NCBI GenBank assembly: GCA_903927685.1
Contig: CAIYOB010000024.1
Location: forward strand, 1 to 8,203
DNA: 8,203 nucleotides
DNA from: an uncultured Planctomycetaceae bacterium
GTDB taxonomy: Bacteria; Planctomycetota; Planctomycetia; Pirellulales; Pirellulaceae
Direction of reading: 5' to 3'
Part shown: one piece after another, positions 1 through 5,916 of the stretch
Position numbering within the stretch: position 1 is the stretch's first letter
Layout: every line of letters starts with the position of its first letter
Translations under genes and position numbers: made by a program
The notes under the pieces: generated by a model
Told to the model about the DNA's origin: nothing
Databases searched by the model: none
The model's input: only the letters and a program-made list of their open reading frames with translations

Positions 1-153
1 GCCTACCGGGTGAACGAGCAGTATCGGTTTAATCGGGCCGAATTGCTTGAATGGGCGACATCTCAGCGGTATCGCTCGCCGGTCGTTCATCCCAGCCGCA
101 TCCAGACGGCTTTCAGGTACTCGCTTTCTGGGATGCCGGCGGCGACGGGGTGA
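1..153 (+). CDS. C-terminal fragment of an excisionase-type helix-turn-helix protein (start outside window)
   Basis: Frame 1 is open from the window edge to a TGA at 151-153 and begins AYRVNEQYRFNRAELLEWAT. That resembles the second half of the excisionase/MerR-like winged-HTH domain, whose usual pattern is 'K/RVGGQWRFxRxEIxxWL', so a DNA-binding role is inferred. In planctomycetes this kind of domain is often followed by a PTS-IIA-like domain. Here, after about residue 24, the remaining 27 residues look like nothing known, and they are read antisense to the last codons of the RlmI-like gene, with a convergent overlap of 67 bases. The gene may be a short HTH protein with an arbitrary tail, or the truncated remnant of a longer two-domain protein. 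The start and most of the domain lie outside the window. Recognition of the HTH end is fairly good; gene integrity is uncertain. Confidence 0.45.
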   Translation, partial: AYRVNEQYRFNRAELLEWATSQRYRSPVVHPSRIQTAFRYSLSGMPAATG

Positions 154-1391
154 TCGGCGGCGGCCCCGGTGCGGGCCAGGATTTGCATCGGCCGCGAGGC
201 GTGCCGTGCGGCACGTTCCACCGTGGCAGGCTCCGTCAAGGGTCCGGCTTGATAGGACGCAGAGCACAGCAGGCGGAGGAAATCCGCCTCCTGAAGCAAG
301 CCGGAGCAGCAGCAACTCAAGAACAGCCCGCCGGGACGGACCAATCGCATGGCCAAGCGATTCAGGTCAAAGTGCTTGCGGGTGCCCTCATCGAGTTCCG
401 CCCGGTTGCGGATCAGCTTGGGTGGATCGAGCACCACGATATCGTACTGCCGGCCTTGCTGGAGCATCTCACGCATGTAGATAAACACATCGCTCTGCAC
501 GAAGCGGACGCGGACCTGGTTCAGATTGGCATTCTCGCGTGCCAGCTGCAGCGGCTGTTCGTCCAGATCGACGCCCGTGACTTCCGCGGCCTGCCCCAGT
601 TTCTTGGCCTGGACGGCGAATCCGCCGGTGTAGCAGCACAGATCAAGGACCGTCCGCCCGGCGCAGAAGTCCGCCAATCGTCGCCGGTTCTCACGTTGGT
701 CACAGAAGAAACCTGTCTTATGCCCCCCGGCAAACTGGACGCGGAACCGGGTCCCGTACTCGTGAATCGTGATTTGTTTCGGAAGTCCGTCGCATAGAAG
801 AGGAGGAGGATCGTAGCCCTCCTGACTCAGGAACTGAGGGCTGGCCCGTACGATCGTATGTCGCGTGCCGCATAGCGGGGCGAGTTGGTCCAGAATGGCC
901 GTCGCCCGCTGGTACATGCCCAGGCTGAACGCCTCGGCCGAAAGCACGTCCCCATAACGGTCGACGACCAATCCCGACAGCCCGTCCGCTTCGGCGTGGA
1001 CAACGCGATAGGCGTCGGCGGTCTGATCCAGCTTCAGCAGGTCGCGGCGCAGCGAGACGGCGGTCGAGAGCTTGCGCTGCCAGCCGGACTCGTCGGGCAG
1101 GGCATCTGCCGAGAACAACATGCGGACCGCAACCTCGCTCCGGGGGTTGTGGAGGCCATACCCCAACAACACTTCGCCTGGCCCGTACACTGCGACCCAA
1201 TCGCCCGGCCGCGCGGGATCACAACGTTCGATTCGCTTGCGGTACAGAAGGGGGTGAAAGGTGGCGGTCCGAACCACGACGCTGGGAAGGGAATCCGCGG
1301 TGGCTATCGCCAGGGGACGCTGGGCTAGCGTGGAAAAAACGCCGCTCGACGGATCTGCCTGGTCGCGTGCTCGTGCCTTCGGTCTGCTCAC
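87..1391 (-). CDS. rlmI: RlmI-like class I SAM-dependent 23S rRNA cytosine-C5 methyltransferase
   Basis: This is a cytoplasmic rRNA methyltransferase of the RlmI family, which makes m5C in 23S rRNA (C1962 in E. coli) with S-adenosylmethionine as donor. Numbered from the chosen start (434 aa), a PUA-like RNA-binding domain spans about 35-95. The family signature HKTGFF..DQREN lies at 224-235, the SAM-binding motif VLDLCCYTGGFAV at 248-260, acidic motif II GVDLD at 273-277, catalytic motif DPPK at 322-325 and the Cys-containing motif SCCCSGL at 359-365. The ending AADHPV...EYLKAVWMRLG matches the family C-terminus, so the gene is complete at its 3' end. I chose the GTG at 1391 because AAGGGG lies 5 bases upstream. 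An in-frame GTG at 1451 would add 20 unconserved residues and has no clear ribosome binding site. E. coli RlmI has 396 residues; the extra length here is the N-terminal tail before the PUA domain. The exact modified base is inferred from family membership. Confidence 0.93.
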   Translation of the reverse strand: MSRPKARARDQADPSSGVFSTLAQRPLAIATADSLPSVVVRTATFHPLLYRKRIERCDPARPGDWVAVYGPGEVLLGYGLHNPRSEVAVRMLFSADALPDESGWQRKLSTAVSLRRDLLKLDQTADAYRVVHAEADGLSGLVVDRYGDVLSAEAFSLGMYQRATAILDQLAPLCGTRHTIVRASPQFLSQEGYDPPPLLCDGLPKQITIHEYGTRFRVQFAGGHKTGFFCDQRENRRRLADFCAGRTVLDLCCYTGGFAVQAKKLGQAAEVTGVDLDEQPLQLARENANLNQVRVRFVQSDVFIYMREMLQQGRQYDIVVLDPPKLIRNRAELDEGTRKHFDLNRLAMRLVRPGGLFLSCCCSGLLQEADFLRLLCSASYQAGPLTEPATVERAARHASRPMQILARTGAAADHPVAAGIPESEYLKAVWMRLG

Positions 1392-1521
1392 ATCTGCCCC
1401 TTCGCGACAAACGGAACTCTTGGCGTGGCCATCGCTGAGAGAATGTACCACTCAACGGTCGCATGTCCAGGGCCGACGGCACTTCCGGCGAACATGTCCC
1501 AAACACTTGCCGACTTTGTGG

Positions 1522-1539
1522 GCGCTCAAGGCTGAGCGC
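1522..1539 (-). terminator. 7-bp GC-rich hairpin downstream of the pilin-like gene cluster
   Basis: GCGCTCA-AGGC-TGAGCGC is a perfect 7-bp inverted repeat with a four-base loop. It starts about 55 bases past the TAA of pilin A and lies before the methyltransferase start, where an end to the pilin transcript would be expected. No T-run follows on either strand, so it is not a textbook intrinsic terminator. It may stabilise the 3' end of the pilin mRNA or pause polymerase. Confidence 0.35.
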
Positions 1540-1594
1540 AGCCCAGCCGAAAGCGGCGAGTTGTGCGGGACGACGAACGGCTCGGCTCGCTCGG

Positions 1595-1900
1595 TTAGGG
1601 GACAAACCCAATCGAGTCAGAAGGGTTTCCGTTGACGGGAGGGGTTGGATACGGCATGGTATCTGTGTACGACCCGTAGGTGCCGGCGTTGAAGGACTGG
1701 TCCAGGCTTTCGATGGCGACGCGGAGATCGCCGAACTCCTGGGTGATCTGGTCGCGGAGCGAAGTCAGGCCGACGGTAGCCCCGATCGCAAGGATCGTGC
1801 AAATCAACACCAGGGAGGCAATCGAGGTTTCGCCGCACTCATCCTGCCAAAAGGCACGCACATGCCGCCGCAATTGGTGAAACAGCGTCAGTTCGCTCAT
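1595..1900 (-). CDS. Small type IVb pilin-like protein without Glu5 (pilin A)
   Basis: This 101-residue protein has prepilin architecture: a basic leader of 23 residues ending DECG, then a continuous hydrophobic helix at about 27-45 (IASLVLICTILAIGATVGL), then the amphipathic stretch SLRDQITQEFGDLRVAIESL and a Pro/Gly-rich tail. Ungapped alignment with pilin B in the next gene shows the shared pattern LVLI..IL.IG..VGL.SLRDQ..QE.GD..VA...L.QS...G, so the two are paralogs. Cleavage by a prepilin peptidase after Gly23 would give ETSIASLVLI as mature start. Position +5 is Ala, not the Glu that most type IV pilins need for subunit docking. The ATG at 1900 is chosen over an upstream one at 1951 because GAGGAG (1907-1912) sits 6 bases away. 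It is the last gene of the cluster, 53 bases after pilin B. It could instead be a plain single-pass membrane protein. Confidence 0.75.
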   Translation of the reverse strand: MSELTLFHQLRRHVRAFWQDECGETSIASLVLICTILAIGATVGLTSLRDQITQEFGDLRVAIESLDQSFNAGTYGSYTDTMPYPTPPVNGNPSDSIGFVP

Positions 1901-1935
1901 GCTGGACTCCTCGATTCGGGCTGAACGGCAGTGCA

Positions 1936-1946
1936 ACAGGCACTCG
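1936..1946. repeat. 11-bp repeat ACAGGCACTCG, copy upstream of pilin A
   Basis: ACAGGCACTCG here is identical to 2346-2356. This copy lies 36-46 bases before the pilin A start, the other 51-61 bases before pilin B. Here the repeat also overlaps a small inverted repeat, AGTGC-AACAG-GCACT at 1930-1944. It may be a shared regulatory or mRNA element, or a remnant of the duplication that produced the two pilin-like genes. Confidence 0.5.
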
Positions 1947-1953
1947 GACATGC

Positions 1954-2295
1954 CTAGCCTTCGCTTTCGGCGGGAACGTTCACTTGAATCCCGACGCTCG
2001 TGTTATTTTCCGCCGACCCTGTTTCGCAGAAATCCGAGGCATCTTCGAAGCTACTCCCTGCGACGGTGAACGTGTACCCACCGAACGCAACGGTCACGGC
2101 ACCGAAGGAGTAGCTCTGGTTTAGATTCCCGACGGCTACAGCCACATCGCCAAGTTCCTGAACGACCTGATCTCGCAGGCTTACCAAGCCCACCAGCATG
2201 CCGATCACCAGGATCGAACTGATCAGGACCAGATCGCTCGACACGATGAATCCTGATTCATCGCCCCACAATTGTCTCACCGTGTGGTTCCCCAT
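1954..2295 (-). CDS. Small type IVb pilin-like protein with Asp6 in place of Glu5 (pilin B)
   Basis: This 113-residue protein has a 15-residue leader ending DESG, a hydrophobic helix (FIVSSDLVLISSILVIGMLVGL) and the amphipathic SLRDQVVQELGDVAVAVGNLNQSY shared with pilin A, followed by a Ser/Thr/Gly-rich domain ending near EDASDFCETG with a single Cys. Cleavage after Gly15 would place Ser at +5 and Asp at +6, so the usual Glu5 is absent, though an acidic residue lies one position away. The ATG at 2295 is supported by GGGGAGGA (2302-2309) 6 bases upstream; an earlier in-frame start at 2322 lacks such support. The gene lies 78 bases after the toroid-like gene, in the same direction. Export and pilin-like assembly are inferred from architecture; no direct family name can be confirmed from sequence alone. 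Confidence 0.75.
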   Translation of the reverse strand: MGNHTVRQLWGDESGFIVSSDLVLISSILVIGMLVGLVSLRDQVVQELGDVAVAVGNLNQSYSFGAVTVAFGGYTFTVAGSSFEDASDFCETGSAENNTSVGIQVNVPAESEG

Positions 2296-2345
2296 CGCTC
2301 GTCCTCCCCAAAGTTCAAACAACTTGTGTCGCCATTCGGCCGCCG

Positions 2346-2356
2346 ACAGGCACTCG
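2346..2356. repeat. 11-bp repeat ACAGGCACTCG, copy upstream of pilin B
   Basis: Second identical copy of the element at 1936-1946, inside the 78-base spacer between the toroid-like gene and pilin B. No third copy is visible ahead of pilin C. Confidence 0.5.
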
Positions 2357-2373
2357 CGCCCGTCAGTGCGGTG

Positions 2374-3657
2374 TTAGGTGTTGCTGCCATCTTGTCGCCC
2401 GGTCGACAGCGACGAGTCGTCTCGCCTGGGCTCGACCGGGGCCGTCGCTGCCTGTTTCGCCTTCCCCTGTCGCGATTTCATGAACTCCGCCGGCGTCGTG
2501 TTCCGCCACAAAGCCAGCGAATTGGCGGCATGCGTGGCGAACGCGTACTGTTCCTTGATTTCACTCAAATCCTGCTGCTCGATCGCATGAATGACCCACT
2601 GGGCGGCTCGCGTCAGGTTCTCACGTGGCGGGTGCACCACCTCGGGCGCAAATGCCAACCATTCGAGGATGTGCCCTGTGGCGATGATGCGGTTCTTCAG
2701 CACGTCGCCCGCGACAGCCGCCTCGCCTTCGTCGACTTTGGGCTTGGCCCCAATCCAGCCGTCGTCCCAATAGCCGTACGGATGTTGGGTCTTGACAAGC
2801 TGCCGGGAAACGATGGTCAGGTATTCGATGATCCGCTTGCGCGTCGCGGGCGCTAGAATCGGTGCAACCTCGGCGTCCACCCTCAGCAACGTCACCAAGC
2901 CGGCCATGCGGTGATGTCCGAAGCAAACGCCGCTGGGCAGCATTTCCCGCATCAAGCGTTCGGCCAGCATATCAAAGGTGACGTGTTGGCCCTCGGAGGT
3001 GACCCACGTTTTGGTGGGTGGGACAAACAGCGTGTATGCGAGGATGGACCATTCATACTCCATCTGATCGACGCTGAATTCGCGGAGCGATGTTTCCACC
3101 AGATCGGCGAACGTAATACGGTCCTCGCTCGTGATCACCGGATAGTCCCGCGCGATGCCCGCTTCGGTGATGCTGGCCAGCGAGTGGTCGACATGGCTGG
3201 CGGTGGCCAGCCCCTCCTGCGTGCGGATACACCAGCGGTCGTCCTTGTTCCGCTGCAGGTACGACGGAGTTCTCGGCCAGACCTTGGCGAACTGCTGGTG
3301 ATTCAGCAGGATGTCCCGCATCTCTGCTCCCGATAGGGCGTCTGGATCGTCGAAGATGGCATCCGGACCCCAGATTCGGTACGCATGGTCCACGTAATTG
3401 ATCTTCGGTTCCGGGCCACGGAGGCGCGGATAAAGCTTGCGAAGCGTCGCCTCCAGTTGTTCGTCCGACGCCATCCAAGGATGATCGTACAACGGCTTCA
3501 AGACAATCGATTCTTGCCGCAGGGGCGGCATTGCCCGCGCTGCTTGCCGTTCCCGCCAGCGAATCGAGGCTGCTGCCCCGATGCCGCAGATAATGATGAC
3601 TTGGGCCACCGCAAAGAGAATGACGCGGCGCCAGTCGCCGAGGAGCATGCGAGTCAT
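2374..3657 (-). CDS. Membrane-anchored protein with a predicted alpha/alpha-toroid-like domain, function unknown
   Basis: This 427-residue protein has an uncleaved-looking N-terminal anchor (VILFAVAQVIIICGIGAAA, about 12-30) after a short basic stretch, which should place the remainder outside the cytoplasmic membrane. The helix-rich region from about 190 to 385 holds spaced blocks: GVCFGHHRM (243-251), QHPYGYWDDGW (291-301), ATGHILEWLAF (326-336) and FATHAANSLALWR (373-385). This pattern of repeated His/Gly/Trp blocks resembles the alpha/alpha-toroid (terpenoid-cyclase/prenyltransferase-like) fold seen in planctomycete proteins; that is a recollection of pattern, not a search result. The C-terminal 35 residues are polar and probably disordered. 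ATG at 3657 overlaps the preceding gene's stop as ATGA, and AAGGAGGT (3667-3674) precedes it by 9 bases, so translation is probably coupled. No catalytic role can be assigned; C245, H248, H249 and H329 are worth noting as possible functional residues. Confidence 0.82.
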   Translation of the reverse strand: MTRMLLGDWRRVILFAVAQVIIICGIGAAASIRWRERQAARAMPPLRQESIVLKPLYDHPWMASDEQLEATLRKLYPRLRGPEPKINYVDHAYRIWGPDAIFDDPDALSGAEMRDILLNHQQFAKVWPRTPSYLQRNKDDRWCIRTQEGLATASHVDHSLASITEAGIARDYPVITSEDRITFADLVETSLREFSVDQMEYEWSILAYTLFVPPTKTWVTSEGQHVTFDMLAERLMREMLPSGVCFGHHRMAGLVTLLRVDAEVAPILAPATRKRIIEYLTIVSRQLVKTQHPYGYWDDGWIGAKPKVDEGEAAVAGDVLKNRIIATGHILEWLAFAPEVVHPPRENLTRAAQWVIHAIEQQDLSEIKEQYAFATHAANSLALWRNTTPAEFMKSRQGKAKQAATAPVEPRRDDSSLSTGRQDGSNT

Positions 3658-5336
3658 TGTTTGGCTACCTCCTTCTTACGAGTGGCCTGAGAAGCCCCGT
3701 CACTCACGAAGACTGCGTTCTTACGAACCGCCACGATTCCCAGGGCATCCTCGTAGACGACCTGCCAAGTCGGGGAGCCGCGAACTTCACTGGTCAACTT
3801 CTTCTGCTGATCTTTGTCCACGACCAACATCTGCACGTTCCACCGATCGAACAGGTCATCCCAGAAGGTCTCGCCTTTGGACGCCCGCATGTACCCGTCC
3901 CAGGTCAACGAGGGCGCCAGATGGATGTTCGTTGAAACCACGGTCCGGATGCCGGGCGGGCCATCCCAGGCCAGCCAATCGCTCCACCATTGCGGTGCAT
4001 AGACTAGTCCTCGGGGTGGGTGATCACGCAGGAACTCCGTGATTGCCAGAGGCGTTCCCGAGTTGTAGACCGCTTGCGGCGGGCGAGGTTTCGAGCCCAA
4101 TACTTGTCCGCCGATCGGCGAAATCGCAAATCCGCACCACAAGCATAGCAGGCATACCATGGTGTAGAACAACTTGGGAGGGCGGGCCCACAATGCGCGA
4201 ATTGACGCAAAACGTTGGTGGAGTCGATCCAGCAGTCGGGTGCCTATGTCGCTGATGTGAGGCATCATGCAGAGACTGAACAAGGGGGCGTACCAGCCGA
4301 TGATACGAATGGCCACCGCCACCCCGCTGCCAAACACCAAGAGCAACAAAACGTCCACCGCCGACACTCGCTGGCGACTGAAACGGTACAGGGCGATCCA
4401 CAACAGGCTAATCAGGGCGAACTGAATTCCCTCGGCGTCAACGAGTTTCAGGTTGTACCACTCCAAGATGTCCTTCAGATTCGGGTTTCGCCCAAACTGA
4501 ACCGCTTCGATCAACATGTCCATGCCATAGGGGTTCACCAAGGAAGCCAGAACGGCCAGTTCGGTCAAGAACGCCCAACGAATAACCCAGCGATCCTTCA
4601 ACGCAGCCAATGGATTACGTGCTCTCCAGGCGACCTCGATCGAACGGCCTACCGCATGGCAGCCCAGCACAACAATTCCCAGGAGGAAGGAGCCGTGGAG
4701 ATTGACCCAGACGACAAACAGAATCGGGACTCCAAGCCACAAGAGCCAGGGCTGTTTGGCATCCTCGGCTTCGCGACCGACAAAAGACGCGGCGCGAGAA
4801 CGCCACGGTTCCCCCCGAACGGCCATCCAAATTAGAATGGCCATGCACAATCCGCCAAATATTTCCGGGCGGATGATCCCGTGACGTCCAAAATTGATGA
4901 ACAGCGACAGCAGCGTGCCGCACGCCGCCAGACTCAAGCGACCGCTCAGAAGGTAAAACGCACGGAACAGGATCAGGTAAGTGCACCAGCTTGCCAAGGC
5001 GAACATCAGGACGAGTGCCTCGGGCCCGTTCCAGGAGTCGCCCCACCCCAGCAACAATTGACTGAGCCACGAACTATCGACGACCCGCATTCCCTTCGAC
5101 AGGGGCAGAAACGGATCCTCCGTGGGCAACGCACGGTGCTCCAACATCCATCTTCCGTAGCTGACATGCCCCCAAATGTCGGTGTAGAACAATGGGATGT
5201 AGCTCAGATACGCGTAGAAGGCGGCAAAGGCAGCCACTACCGGCATCACGGTCCAATGCACGGCGAAACGCGGGGCTGCCTGGAGACTCGCCTGCGCCGG
5301 AATGGGCGTCTCTCGAAGTTCCGTACTTGTGGACAC
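3654..5336 (-). CDS. Polytopic membrane protein resembling GT-C-fold (family 39-like) glycosyltransferases
   Basis: This 560-residue protein has about 10-12 predicted membrane segments up to residue 405, then a soluble C-terminal domain (about 420-545). The first long loop reads TDIWGHVSYGRWMLEH (52-67) followed by PTEDPFLPLS and VDSSWLSQLL. This fits the acidic first extracytoplasmic loop of GT-C enzymes, which use lipid-linked sugars (D53 is the candidate catalytic acid). Other recognisable blocks are RPE (156-158), VWVNLHGSF (209-217) and SLVNPYG (265-271). A role in transferring sugars to an envelope acceptor is inferred; substrate and acceptor are unknown. The start is a GTG at 5336 with AAGGA 6 bases upstream, only 13 bases after the pilin C stop. 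The stop overlaps the next start. The pilin neighbours make pilin or cell-surface glycosylation a reasonable hypothesis. It could also be a related non-enzymatic membrane protein. Confidence 0.85.
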   Translation of the reverse strand: MSTSTELRETPIPAQASLQAAPRFAVHWTVMPVVAAFAAFYAYLSYIPLFYTDIWGHVSYGRWMLEHRALPTEDPFLPLSKGMRVVDSSWLSQLLLGWGDSWNGPEALVLMFALASWCTYLILFRAFYLLSGRLSLAACGTLLSLFINFGRHGIIRPEIFGGLCMAILIWMAVRGEPWRSRAASFVGREAEDAKQPWLLWLGVPILFVVWVNLHGSFLLGIVVLGCHAVGRSIEVAWRARNPLAALKDRWVIRWAFLTELAVLASLVNPYGMDMLIEAVQFGRNPNLKDILEWYNLKLVDAEGIQFALISLLWIALYRFSRQRVSAVDVLLLLVFGSGVAVAIRIIGWYAPLFSLCMMPHISDIGTRLLDRLHQRFASIRALWARPPKLFYTMVCLLCLWCGFAISPIGGQVLGSKPRPPQAVYNSGTPLAITEFLRDHPPRGLVYAPQWWSDWLAWDGPPGIRTVVSTNIHLAPSLTWDGYMRASKGETFWDDLFDRWNVQMLVVDKDQQKKLTSEVRGSPTWQVVYEDALGIVAVRKNAVFVSDGASQATRKKEVAKQ

Positions 5337-5337
5337 A

Positions 5338-5353
5338 CTAAGTCCTTACTTAG
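5338..5353 (-). promoter_or_regulatory. Small hairpin presenting the ribosome binding site between pilin C and the GT-C-like gene
   Basis: On the minus strand CTAAGT-AAGG-ACTTAG is a perfect 6-bp inverted repeat with a four-base loop. The left arm contains the pilin C stop codon (cTAAgt), the loop is the Shine-Dalgarno core of the downstream gene, and the GTG start begins one base after the right arm. The stem is AU-rich and weak, so ribosomes terminating on pilin C could melt it. Confidence 0.45.
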
Positions 5354-5556
5354 ATTGCAATCGAACTGATGGCGGTAGCCAAATCCACCAACTCATTGAT
5401 CAGAGCGGTCCGAACGGCAGCCAAACCCACGATGACGCCGATCCCCACCAGCGTCAGCAACAGCAAGTACTCGACGAATACCGAGCCATCAACCTCTCTC
5501 AGAAGCGCTCGAAGGCTTGCCATTCGCCTGCCAAATATGGAGAAGATCTGGTGCAT
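5350..5556 (-). CDS. Flp-type (type IVb) prepilin with canonical processing motif (pilin C)
   Basis: This 68-residue protein matches the Flp/Tad pilin layout in size and sequence. A basic leader of 24 residues ends EVDG and is followed by SVFVEYLLLLTLVGIGVIVGL. Processing after Gly24 gives a 44-residue mature pilin with Glu at +5 and Tyr at +6, the hallmark EY pair of Flp pilins. The rest, AAVRTALINELVDLATAISSI, is amphipathic and aligns without gaps to the corresponding part of pilins A and B. The ATG at 5556 is preferred because GGGAG (5563-5567) lies 6 bases upstream; in-frame starts at 5604 and 5523 have weaker sites. It is first in the cluster, downstream of the sigma-54-like site, so it is likely the most abundant product. 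Inner-membrane insertion followed by assembly into a fibre is expected from the family, but assembly genes are not in this window. Confidence 0.85.
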   Translation of the reverse strand: MHQIFSIFGRRMASLRALLREVDGSVFVEYLLLLTLVGIGVIVGLAAVRTALINELVDLATAISSIAI

Positions 5557-5617
5557 GCTTTGCTCCCATCGTAGCTTGTGTGTCCATCGCCGGTGTGTAC
5601 TCACCCATCACATGGAT

Positions 5618-5632
5618 GGCATATTCCATGCC
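5618..5632 (-). promoter_or_regulatory. Candidate sigma-54 (-24/-12) promoter for the pilin cluster
   Basis: On the minus strand the site reads cGGCATG-GAAT-ATGCc, with GG and GC separated by exactly ten bases, as sigma-54 requires. GGCA of the -24 box and TGC of the -12 box match the consensus TGGCACG-N4-TTGCA; the other positions do not. Transcription would start near 5607, leaving about 50 bases before the pilin C start. The site is nearly palindromic, so the spacing also holds on the plus strand. A sigma-54 activator gene directly upstream supports the call. Confidence 0.42.
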
Positions 5633-5649
5633 GTCAATCGGGTTTCTCG

Positions 5650-5663
5650 TGCCGCATACGGCA
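5650..5663. repeat. Short inverted repeat TGCCG-CATA-CGGCA upstream of the candidate pilin promoter
   Basis: Perfect 5-bp arms with a four-base centre, about 18 bases upstream of the sigma-54-like site. The half-site TACGGCA occurs again at 5718-5724, and the related TACGGAA occurs in the inverted repeat upstream of the regulator gene. It could be part of an activator site, but the arms are short enough to be chance. Confidence 0.25.
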
Positions 5664-5916
5664 TCTCCGCATTCTCAGCCCACTGCCATTGATGAAAATG
5701 CCTTCTGAATAAGCACTTACGGCAGGACTTACTTCTGTCGCTCGGTGCGTTGGATGTCTCGCGCTGGTGATAACCCTTGATAGCAGTCTCGTATCGCGAC
5801 AACCAAACTTAGCACAAGGAGCGAGTACACAACCTCTTTATGTGCTACAGATTTCTTATTCTGCCGTGTGCTGTTCGGCCAAATTGGTCGTCCGCCAACT
5901 CACCAGCCAACGCCCT

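Larger units (their letters stand above)
5557..5916. other. 360-base intergenic region between the sigma-54 regulator and the pilin cluster
   Basis: No convincing gene lies here; short open frames on both strands lack ribosome binding sites and recognisable sequence. It contains a sigma-54-like site (5618-5632), a short inverted repeat (5650-5663) and a direct repeat ACTTAC at 5715-5720 and 5727-5732. No clear intrinsic terminator for the regulator gene was found, so some read-through into the pilin cluster is possible. Confidence 0.6.

Noticed and set aside
51..797. Long plus-strand open frame of 248 codons
   Set aside because: It lies antisense to the RlmI-like gene, whose motifs are unmistakable, and its translation shows no family features.
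885..1328. Plus-strand open frame of 147 codons
   Set aside because: Also antisense to the methyltransferase; no ribosome binding site or recognisable domain.
2272..2856. Plus-strand open frame of 194 codons
   Set aside because: Antisense to the anchored toroid-like gene and pilin B; Arg/Pro-rich shadow of minus-strand coding.
4215..4835. Plus-strand open frame of 206 codons
   Set aside because: Antisense to the GT-C-like gene; Gln/Asn/His-rich translation typical of the reverse of membrane-segment codons.
5608..5802. Minus-strand 64-codon frame between the regulator and pilin C
   Set aside because: No ribosome binding site, no hydrophobic or domain pattern, and it overlaps the candidate promoter.
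5863..5879. GCCG-N9-CGGC as a terminator for the regulator gene
   Set aside because: Only four paired bases with a nine-base loop and no T-run on the relevant strand.
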